NCBI GenBank assembly: GCA_902651635.1
Contig: CACRSC010000051.1
Coordinates: 91,913 to 155,912, forward strand
DNA length: 64,000 nucleotides
Direction: 5' to 3'
Source of the DNA: Mastigamoeba balamuthi
Lineage: Eukaryota > Evosea > Mastigamoebida > Mastigamoebidae
Part shown: positions 56,907 to 64,000 of the stretch, one piece after another
Layout of the letters: each line of letters opens with the position of its first letter
Position numbering within the stretch: the first letter of the stretch is position 1
The notes under the pieces: generated by a model
The model's database searches: none
Told to the model about the DNA's origin: nothing
Seen by the model: only the letters and a program-made list of their open reading frames with translations
Made by a program: the position numbers and the translations under genes

Positions 56907-57989
56907 TCAGAGAGAGCCATCGGGGGCCATGCCGACGAACTCGGTGATGGGCTTGGCGATGCGGCGGAACCACGTGATGTCGAGCAGGAAGTGGAACAGC
57001 TCGGGCGGGAACGCCACCAGCGACCAGTAGAGCGCCGCCCCGTACGGCGGCGGTATCGCGAACGCGTCGTCGTTCCTCACCGCCTCGGTGATCGAGTACG
57101 CGACGTCCTCGGGCTTCACGAGCAGCCAGTCGACGCTGCCCCGCCCGCCAATTAAGTTCCCGTTAAAATTGAAATGGCCAATTAATTGGAGGAATTCAAT
57201 TGGCCAATTAAATGGCGGAATCTGCACCCCCTGATGTGCTGGAACAGCGGCGTGTGCGAGAAGCCGGGCTGGGCGACAGTGACACCGACGCCCTTGTCGG
57301 CGAGCACGATGCGGAGCGTGCGGCCGTAGGTCGAGACGGCGGCCTTGGTGGCGCTGTAGACGGCGCCGTAGGGCGTGTACGTGGCGATGGAGCTCGTCAG
57401 GACGATCTGCCCGCGGCCGCGCGCGACCATCCGCGGCTGCAGGGGGTCGACGGTCGCCAGCACGCCCTTGAGGTTGACGTCGATCAGCTTCAGGTTGTCG
57501 CCGCGCAGCGCCCTGGCCGTGGTCCCCGCGTTGGCGAAGACGACGTCGACGGGCCGCTCGTCGTCCACGCGCGTCAGCACCCCGCGCATGGCCTCGTAGT
57601 CGGCGACGTCGACGACCGCCGTGCTGACTGTGGTGCGGGCGGTGTGGTCGCGTGAGACTGAGACGGATGCTGGGCTGGGATCCCACCCGCCCCCGGGTAC
57701 CTGTGGCGCCCAGGGCCTCGCACTCGCGGGCGACAGAGTCGACGGCCTGGCTGAGGTCGAGGAGGTTGAGGGTGACGCCGGGGCGGGCGTAGTGCAGGGC
57801 GAGGAGGCGCCCGAAGCCGCTTCCGGCGCCCGTGATGACGATGCACTTGGGATCGCGGACGGCGTTCTTGCGGCCGCGGATGAAGAGGGCTCGGCTCAGG
57901 ATGTTCAGCAGGCTCAGAGCGAGCGACAGAACGGCCACGGGGACCAGGAACAGGCACTTGACAACAGGTGCGAGGTAGGGCTCCAGCAT
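56907..57989 (-). CDS. Membrane-anchored short-chain dehydrogenase/reductase
   Basis: Predicted NAD(P)-dependent SDR of 305 aa. Exons 57701-57989, 57228-57627, 56907-57135. An N-terminal hydrophobic segment (CLFLVPVAVLSLALSLLNIL) should anchor it in a membrane, probably ER. Cofactor motif VITGAGSGFGRLLALHYA, FANAG, the serine in VLTSSIATYTPYG and the catalytic YSATK are all present. Overall layout is like 17-beta-HSD11/retinol dehydrogenase-type SDRs, but substrate is unknown. Intron 2 (57136-57227) holds an AATT-rich palindromic block. Confidence 0.9.
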   Translation of the reverse strand: MLEPYLAPVVKCLFLVPVAVLSLALSLLNILSRALFIRGRKNAVRDPKCIVITGAGSGFGRLLALHYARPGVTLNLLDLSQAVDSVARECEALGATGTRGRVGSQPSIRLSLTRPHRPHHSQHGGRRRRRLRGHARGADARGRRAARRRRLRQRGDHGQGAARRQPEADRRQPQGRAGDRRPPAAADGRARPRADRPDELHRHVHALRRRLQRHQGRRLDLRPHAPHRARRQGRRCHCRPARLLAHAAVPAHQGVQIPPFNWPIEFLQLIGHFNFNGNLIGGRGSVDWLLVKPEDVAYSITEAVRNDDAFAIPPPYGAALYWSLVAFPPELFHFLLDITWFRRIAKPITEFVGMAPDGSL

Positions 57990-58144
57990 CTCCGCTAAAC
58001 AGGAAACAAACGCGATTGAAGAAGAACGATGATGACACAGCCTACGTGGGCAGTGCGGTACCAAGGTATCCCGCCCCCGCAGTGACCCGGCACAGTAACC
58101 GAACACACAGCCCAGAGAAACCATATATGATAGAAATGTGAGGT

Positions 58145-58216
58145 GGTCTCATGGTGTAGTGGCATCACATCGACTTGACGTGTCGAGGGTTCCAGGATCA
58201 ATACCTGGTGGGACCA
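58145..58216 (+). tRNA. tRNA-Val (GAC)
   Basis: Cloverleaf: acceptor GGTCTCA/TGGGACC with discriminator A, D loop with AGTGG, anticodon stem TCGAC/GTCGA around TTGACGT (anticodon GAC), T stem CCAGG/CCTGG. The T loop is ATCAATA rather than TTCGANN and position 37 is G, both unusual. TTTT follows directly. Confidence 0.8.
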
Positions 58217-58256
58217 TTTTGCCCCAGATATTCTTTGATCATTTTCTCATTTTCTC

Positions 58257-59646
58257 ATGCAACGCGCACCGCACTGTCAACCTCCCGCGAAACGAAGGAG
58301 GAGCGCAACCCCTCCGACCTTCAGTGGCCTCTCCTTCATCGTCTCTCGCGCCTTGGGATCTCGTTCGGCTGTTTTGCGGCTCATCCGATCCCACGGTGGC
58401 ACTGTTCTCGGTGCGTCACACACTTCTCTCTCTCAGTAAGCGCCGCCTGACCACCGGCTGCTTCCTTCCCATTGTGAAGACGAGATCGAGGAGGGCGTGT
58501 TCGCCTTCGTGCAGGACTATGAGGATGACGACGAGCGTGACGGGCGCCTGGGAGAAGCCCACGACCGCGGCGTGCGTGTGGTCAACGCCGAGTACGTGAA
58601 GCGCTGCGTCTCCGAGGGCCGCCTGGTCGACTGGCTTCTCTTTGCCTCCGAGACTGGCGTCCCCTCGCTCGACTCCTCTCGCTACCTTGCGATCAGGTGC
58701 CGTTCAAGCCCACCCTCAGCGCCCACTCACAGCGACCCCTTTCCAGTGCCCCCGGGGCTGGTCCTGTACGTACCTGGCCTCTCTTGCGGGCTGGGCCTGA
58801 GCACGTGCACGCAGTTTGCAGCGATTGACGAGGAGGCGAGAGAGTACGAGGAGCTGCAGCAGACTGTTGCGGAGTACAGCAGGTGCGATGCGTTCCAGAG
58901 GGCACGATCGTGCGCCCAGGCAATAGTTGTTGTGTCGTTTTTGGGTCATTCGCGGTGCTCAGGTCTCGCGGAAGACGTCGCACGCTTCCTGTCGGCGACG
59001 TTCTGCTGTGAGTGCCGCTGGGACTCGGGCTCTCGGCTGCCCACACGGCTCAAGACAAGGCAGGCCCACGCTCGCGCACGCAGCTTCAGTGAACTCAACT
59101 ACGCCATACAGCAACGGCCTCCTCGATGCGGAGGCTGTGGCGGACGATGCGGCCAGGAGGACGGAGAGAGAGGGTCTTCTGTGCACGCTGTACCTTGTCC
59201 AGGATGACCTGTGGCAGGAAGGCTCCGAGGGAGACCCCGTTCTCGGCAGGGCCAACGGCGACGGCGGGTGCGTCGTCTCCGTCGCCCGAATGGTTCGCGA
59301 GAAGCGGGGGCCAGTGACCGGCCAGAGGCTCAGCGCCGTCCTCAGCACGTGCGCCCACGAAGTGGGACACACGATGGGTCACGACCACTGCGTTTACTAC
59401 TCGTGCCTGATGAACTCGTGGTGCCAAGGGGCTGAGGTGAGCGACGAGAGCCAGCAGATCAGCCCGGGCCTGCAGGTCCTGTGTCCGGTGGATCTCCGCA
59501 AGGTCGCGCTACGTGTGGGCCCCGACCGGTGGCTCCGCGAGCTCGAGCCGCACTACCACGACGGCTTGGCCCGGTTCTTCGGGAGGGAGGAGAGGAGCCT
59601 GGACCACGTGACGGAGTGGCTAGCACGGAGGCTGCACGACACGTAG
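58257..59646 (+). CDS. BRCT domain fused to archaemetzincin metalloprotease
   Basis: N-terminal part (exons 58257-58410 and 58480 onward, joined in phase) is a BRCT domain: FSGLSFIVSRAL, LRLIRSHGGTVLDEIEEGVF, VRVVNAEYVKRCVSEGRLVD. The C-terminal part is an archaemetzincin: HEVGHTMGHDHC, YYSCLMN, and a downstream CPVDLRKV, i.e. the HExxHxxGxxH zinc site plus four-Cys second zinc site of the AMZ family. The middle (about 58700-59110) has two or three unresolved joins, among them a probable one-base frameshift where NYA is followed by YSNGLLDAEAVADD in the next frame. Both ends are on the same strand within 1.4 kb with no stop-and-start signal between them, but one continuous message is not proved. 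Role unknown; BRCT would suggest a chromatin or DNA-repair setting. Confidence 0.65.
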
Positions 59647-59714
59647 TGGCGCAATACTCATCGTGTTTGGAAAGCGGTGGTAGTTGTAATGTATGTAGTT
59701 GTGATGGCACGGCA

Positions 59715-61361
59715 TCACTTGCGCTGGCACGCTGGCCCCGCAGCCAGGAACTCGATGGCAGCCCTGAGCCTGGGCATCTTGTGGTTCGTCAGCATCTTCT
59801 TGGTCACGAGGATCTCGGCGAACAGCCGCAGATCGCGGACCTCGGACATCGCGTACTGCTTGCCCTCGTGCTCCTTCTCCTTGGACTTGGGCTTGGGGGT
59901 CCCCGCTGGCAGGAACCCGTGGAGCACGAGGACCCTCCCCGCGGGGTACAGGCACGACTCCTGCACCTTGGGGTCCGCCAGGCACTCGGCCCTCGACACG
60001 GCGACGGCCCCGGAGACGTTGGTGTCCTGGAGCGCGATGGCGCTGAGGCGCTCGTGCAGGTGGTCGCCGCACTGGACGTTGATGTGCACGATCACGCGGT
60101 GCAGCAGCTCGAGGCTGCCGACAGAGAGCCGCGGGACAGCGTCGTCGCCGTAGAGCAGCGACGTGACGACGCCCCTGGTGCGCGGGTGCTCCGCCAGGCC
60201 GCGGGAGAGCACCGCCGCGGGGCTCAGCGCGTAGCACCTGATCTCCCAGTCGGGCCTCTTCTGCGCCGCGAGCAGCGCGAACAGCGTCGCCGTGCCGCCG
60301 CCGAGGCTGTGGCCGACGACGTAGACCAGCGGCTTGCAGTGCTTCTTGGCCGACGCGAGCGCCGCGAGGCCCTTGTCGACCGCGCGCTCGAGGGGCTGCA
60401 GCTTGCGGGTGGCCGACTCGAGGATGCCCTCGTGCGCCCGGCCCCTGCAGCCCCACAGCTCGAGCGGCACGGGCGTCGCCAGGAGATCGGTCATCGAGTC
60501 GCTGGCGTCCTTTGTGCCCCGGAACGACACGACGACCGCCGAGAGCTCCGCGTCGACGACGACCAGGTGCGCGGGGCACATGGGCCCCAGCTCCGCGCTC
60601 GCGTCGACCAGCGCCTCCTGCGTCAGCCCGACCCTCTCGAGCGCCTTCTGCACGTCGGACCTCGGGCTCCTGCTGCCGCCCTCGCCCCCGGCCCTCGAGC
60701 TGCCCCCCACCGACGCGCGGGCCGTCGGCGACCTCAGCTTGTAGCTCGCGCTGGCGTGGTCCAGCAGCGGCTCCACTGCAGCCCGCACAGCACCCCCGCA
60801 CACCGTCCCCGTCAACGAGCGCTCCGCAGTGCTGACTGTGGGCCGAGGACACGCGAGAACGCGAGGGGGGGGCGAGCGGGATCGTGGGAGAGGGAACGGG
60901 CGGACCCATGGTGGCGATGGCGAGGGCCTCGGCGTGGGCGACGGGCGCCTCGGCGTCGGCGTTGCGCGGGTACTGGCCGTCGGAGAGCAGGATGGTCGCC
61001 AGGCCCGTCGCCACCTCGTGCGCGCTGGCCTCCTTCTCGTGGGCCGCCAGCAGCTCCCTGGAATAGCGCCGAATTCGCTTAGTGCCGAGCCGCTGTCGAC
61101 AAACGGGCGGTGCCGGGGGCCCGCAACGGGGGCGGTGGCGGGCGATGCGGTGTGCTTTTTCCCCCATTCGACCGGTGCGGTTACTTTTACCTGACCTGCG
61201 AGAAGACGCGGCGGGCCTCTGGCGCCACAACGCTGTCCACAATTCGCTGCGCGGCCACGCACGAGACGTCAGAGGGGGAGGGAGCGATGGGAGCGAAGCG
61301 GCTGGCGTACCGAGGCGCCGATCGACGCCGCGCGGTGCACACTGGAGGCCAAAGACCGCAT
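59715..61361 (-). CDS. Class-3 lipase-like alpha/beta hydrolase (paralogue C)
   Basis: 439 aa; exons 61311-61361, 61191-61246, 60906-61057 and 59715-60775, all phases closing. Begins MRSLASSVHRAASIGAS, then RIVDSVVAPEARRVFSQ, matching the short first and second exons of paralogues A and B. Motifs: VVSFRGTKDASDS, VVGHSLGGGTATLFALL with the nucleophile Ser, YGDDAVPRLSVGSLELL. The C-terminal region has a charged insertion (PKPKSKEKEHEGK) not found in A or B. Ends 68 bp from the archaemetzincin gene, convergent. The frame is intact, making this the best template for the family. Confidence 0.87.
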
Positions 61362-61499
61362 TTTCCGTGGTCCCGGCTGTGCGGGTGCTGCAGATGAAAA
61401 AATCTACTAGATTTGCTGTTTGTCAACCGGGAACGCGGTCCGGTCACGCCCCGCGGGACAGTCAGTCACCCAGCCGCAGCGCGGGGGTCGTCGGTTGCG

Positions 61500-62600
61500 A
61501 TGGCGCGGCCACGCTGGGTGCTGGCCGCTGCTGTGTGCGGTGTCTTCGCGCTGAACGCGCTGCTCTGCGTCCCGCGTACCGCGTCGTCTACGTCTCCGCG
61601 GGCCGTCGTCGTCGCCGCCACGCCAGCGCCCGCAGCCCCCACAGCGCCGCAGGAGCCCCGGGCGCCCGGGGGCAGTCCAGCCGTGGCGCATCGGGCCAGG
61701 GCGCGGCGGTGGAGCGAGGTGGGGGCGTGGGAGGACCCGGTGGGCGGCGTGCGGCGGGGGACAGCGGAGCGGCTGCGGGCGGCGCTGCGTGCGGTGAACA
61801 GGAGCGAGGAGGACGCGGACTGCGGGGGGGCCAAGGCGGGGCAGCCGGCGGTGAACGTGGCGATGGCGCAGGCGGGGCGGGAGGGGCAGCTGGAGGAGAC
61901 GCTGCCGTGGGTGTACCGGCACCTGCGGGGGCAGGCGATGCGCTTGACGGTGGTGAGCGACACGGGCGGGGCGGGGATGGCCGAGTTCAACAGGGGGGCG
62001 CTGCTCAACGTGGGGTTCCTGGCGGGAGAGGGCGAGAGCGTCTGGACGATGCTCCACGACGTCGACCGCAGGCCGCCGCGGGACGTCTGCTACGTGGCGC
62101 CCAGGCCGCACGAGACGGTCGAGTACGCGACGGTGGGCGAGAACGAGTGGCCGACGTTCCTGGGGGCGGTGGCTGCGGTGCGCAACGAGGACTTCGCGGC
62201 GGCCGACGGCTTCTCGAACAGGTTCCGCGGGTGGGGCAAGGAGGACGAGCTGCTCAGCAACCGCATGCACGCCTTCGAGGGCCACCCTGCCACGCGGTGG
62301 TCGCTGGCGCCCCAGAGCCGCGTGGGCCGGTGGGAGCACGACAAGCACGAGCGGAGGTGGGGCGCCAGCGTGGCGGGGCTGCTGGCCGTCGCCAAGAGCT
62401 CCGGGGGCCACCGGCGCTTCTTTGCCGGCGACGGCCTCTCGCGCCTGCGACGCGGCCCCGGGTCGCCCTGGCTGGCGGCCCAGCAGGTCGAGCTCTGGGA
62501 CGGCGTCTTCCTGGTGGGCGTCGACCTCTCCCGCTTCGACCCCTGCTGCAACGGCGAGTCGGGATACGATCTCCGGCCCTGCAACTGCTCCGCCCCCTGA
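61500..62600 (+). CDS. Beta-1,4-galactosyltransferase family (GT7), intact
   Basis: Predicted Golgi type II membrane glycosyltransferase of 366 aa, single exon. A signal anchor (RWVLAAAVCGVFALNALL) is followed by an Ala/Pro-rich stem. The catalytic domain has FNRGALLNVGF, the metal-binding HDVD, FLGAVAAVRNEDF, and GFSNRFRGWGKEDELLSNR, the family hallmark (WGWGxED-type acceptor/metal loop, here RGWGKED). These are the order and motifs of GT7 enzymes that add Gal or GalNAc to GlcNAc; donor and acceptor are not predictable. 501 bp upstream of cassette copy 4 on the same strand. Three broken relatives occupy the same position in the inverted tandem copies. Confidence 0.85.
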   Translation: MARPRWVLAAAVCGVFALNALLCVPRTASSTSPRAVVVAATPAPAAPTAPQEPRAPGGSPAVAHRARARRWSEVGAWEDPVGGVRRGTAERLRAALRAVNRSEEDADCGGAKAGQPAVNVAMAQAGREGQLEETLPWVYRHLRGQAMRLTVVSDTGGAGMAEFNRGALLNVGFLAGEGESVWTMLHDVDRRPPRDVCYVAPRPHETVEYATVGENEWPTFLGAVAAVRNEDFAAADGFSNRFRGWGKEDELLSNRMHAFEGHPATRWSLAPQSRVGRWEHDKHERRWGASVAGLLAVAKSSGGHRRFFAGDGLSRLRRGPGSPWLAAQQVELWDGVFLVGVDLSRFDPCCNGESGYDLRPCNCSAP

Positions 62601-63101
62601 GTGGCCCCTCCGCAGGCACTGCCAACGGCAACGACGGCAACGGGCACCTTAGCAACGCTGCTGGCTGCTCCCGGTTCCCCTGGCTGCGTTGGGTGCTTCC
62701 CGGGCATTTTTGTTCTGTGGCACCGGGGGGGCTTGCCAGAGATAGAGCCCCCAGATGGGCTCGATGCCGCGATTGGGGCCGGCGGCAGACGGACGGACGA
62801 TGGGGGGATCCCGCGGTCGTTCTGGCATTATCCGCGAATTCTCAGCTTTTTTCGCGTATCCAGAGACCACGTAACACGCCCTTTTCGTTGGGCGCGAGAT
62901 CGGATATTTGTCACCGGATCAGGCGCGGAACACGTCGCGTTCCGAGATTCCGCGGAAAACAAAACCCGGTGGATTACGTCCATCTCCGCACTTTTTCAAG
63001 CAATAATCTCTCGATTAGTACCTTCCAACAGAAGCCTCCCCCCTTCGCACCCACCGCACCCGTCGCACCCGCTGATCCTCGAAAACCCGCCAGGTCACCA
63101 A
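62601..63101. promoter_or_regulatory. Spacer and promoter of cassette copy 4
   Basis: Carries TCCGCACTTTTTCAAGCAA at 62984-63002, 100-118 bases before the ATG at 63102. The block and the preceding AACACGTCGCGTTCCGAG stretch are conserved with the inverted copy at 47600-47720. Confidence 0.55.
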
Positions 63102-64000
63102 ATGAGCCTCTCACCATCTGTATCTCCTGTCCCTCGTGCCCTGCCGTTGCTGCCACTGCTGCTGCTGCTGGTGCTCGCTGTTCCCGAGGTGCTGGCCACC
63201 ACATGGTCTGTGACGCTGAGCGGCGTGCAACCCGAACGCGTGCTGCGGGTGCCAGGGGCAACGACACAGTCGTTCTTCGTGCTGGGGACGTCGACAACGG
63301 GGTCGCGGGGCAGCGTGCTCAGCCTCTGGGCCACGGGCAACGCAGCCGCCCAGTGGACCACAGACATCACAGCAGTCGCGCCCTCAGCCGGATACTCGTC
63401 GCGCAGGATCGTCGTCACGTCGGTGGCCGTCACCACAGCGCCGTCGGCCGACGCGGGTGTCGTGGTCGCCGGCACGCTGACGTCCTCGGACCCCGCCACG
63501 TTGGGCCAGCAGAGGGCCTTTGCTGCCCTCGTCCTCAACAACGGCCAGCTCAAGGTACACAGCACCGCCCTGGGGCCAATCCTTCCCCCCACCATCCCCG
63601 TTCGACCAGCTTCTCCACGGGGGCGATTCCAAACGGAACCGTTCAGAGCAATATGCCCTGATCCGGCAGCGAATTTGGGTGCGGTTCGACTGTGTGGTAA
63701 CAATTCGCTATTCATAGTGGACACTCGCGCGCCCGCTGCTGCCCAACGTCAACTGGGCCACCTGCACCGTCCGTGCGGTCGTCGCCGAGAGCGCGGCGTG
63801 GGACGTGTCGGGGCAGCGTGCGGTGGTGGTGGAGACGCTGGACTGCGGGGCCTCGTTGGGGAGCAGCAAGTACTGGGCCCACTGGGTCGCACCCGCCACA
63901 GGCGCCGTCACCACCTCGTCGCAGGCCATCGTCGGCAGGGCGGCCAGGCAGGTGGCACTCCCCAGCTCGATCCAGTTCGCTGTGCTCACCACGTCATGCA
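63102..64000 (+). CDS. Secreted propeller-like protein, cassette copy 4 (runs off window)
   Basis: Fourth copy, on the opposite strand to the others. Exon 1 63102-63554 (151 codons, signal peptide PLLPLLLLLVLAVPEVLA), intron 63555-63717, exon 2 from 63718 to the end of the window. The intron is nearly identical to that of copy 1 (46927-47089), suggesting recent duplication or gene conversion between these two. Reading frame is open throughout the visible part. Confidence 0.8.
   Translation, partial: MSLSPSVSPVPRALPLLPLLLLLVLAVPEVLATTWSVTLSGVQPERVLRVPGATTQSFFVLGTSTTGSRGSVLSLWATGNAAAQWTTDITAVAPSAGYSSRRIVVTSVAVTTAPSADAGVVVAGTLTSSDPATLGQQRAFAALVLNNGQLKVHSTALGPILPPTIPVRPASPRGRFQTEPFRAICPDPAANLGAVRLCGNNSLFIVDTRAPAAAQRQLGHLHRPCGRRRERGVGRVGAACGGGGDAGLRGLVGEQQVLGPLGRTRHRRRHHLVAGHRRQGGQAGGTPQLDPVRCAHHVM

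Noticed and set aside
61082-63661. 859-codon plus ORF spanning GT7 and cassette copy 4
   Set aside because: Arg/Gly-rich out-of-frame reading through the GT7 gene; its last part only fortuitously overlaps the propeller exon in another frame.

Overview
This is a GC-rich nuclear scaffold from a microbial eukaryote. Nearly every gene is split by short introns (mostly 42-140 nt), there are two eukaryotic-type tRNA genes with Pol III T-runs, and the proteins are eukaryotic (XMAP215/ch-TOG, Ariadne-type RBR ligase, Sfi1-like repeat protein, calmodulin-like protein, GT7 glycosyltransferase). A GC-rich protist that also carries bacterial-type amino-acid decarboxylases and a PepD dipeptidase would fit an amoebozoan such as an archamoeba or acanthamoeba, but that is inference; nothing here fixes the species. 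Exon joins were read by hand. Most were accepted because codon phase closes and because paralogues share the boundary.

Layout. 0-6 kb: long-chain acyl-CoA synthetase, then a membrane class III nucleotide cyclase. 6-15 kb: a stand-alone tyrosine-decarboxylase-like PLP enzyme (minus), a broken SGNH hydrolase whose halves lie on opposite strands, and a 1100-residue fusion of the same kind of decarboxylase to an aminoacyl-histidine dipeptidase (PepD, M20). 15-19.4 kb: transposon debris (pogo/Tigger-type transposase and an AT-rich foreign island) around a 673-N gap. 19.5-32 kb: divergent XMAP215 and Sfi1-like genes sharing a promoter with an E2F-like palindrome, followed by tRNA-Gly(CCC). 32-36 kb and 59.7-61.4 kb: three paralogous class-3 lipases. 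36.4-40 kb: a tandem pair of secreted RCC1-like proteins. 40-45.6 kb: an ankyrin-like ORF, an unknown small gene, a decayed beta-trefoil-like pseudogene and a calmodulin-like gene. 45.8-54.2 kb and 61.5-64 kb: four copies of a cassette made of a GT7 galactosyltransferase followed by a secreted 452-454-residue protein of unknown function. The secreted gene is intact in the three complete copies; the fourth copy runs off the window. GT7 survives only in the 61.5 kb copy. 54.8-59.6 kb: RBR E3 ligase, short-chain dehydrogenase, tRNA-Val and a BRCT-archaemetzincin fusion.

Assembly caveats. Each of the three single-N positions (21132, 28619, 43200) sits between two copies of the same sequence (865, about 2468 and 60 bp). 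These look like contig-end overlaps that were never merged, not biological duplications. Several genes also carry one- or two-base frameshifts in G/C runs or dinucleotide repeats, some of which are probably sequencing errors.

Most interesting: the decarboxylase-dipeptidase fusion, the BRCT-archaemetzincin fusion, recurrent GC-AG introns (one contrasted with a GT-AG intron at the same position in a paralogue), and the repeated cassette in which one gene is kept and its partner decays.
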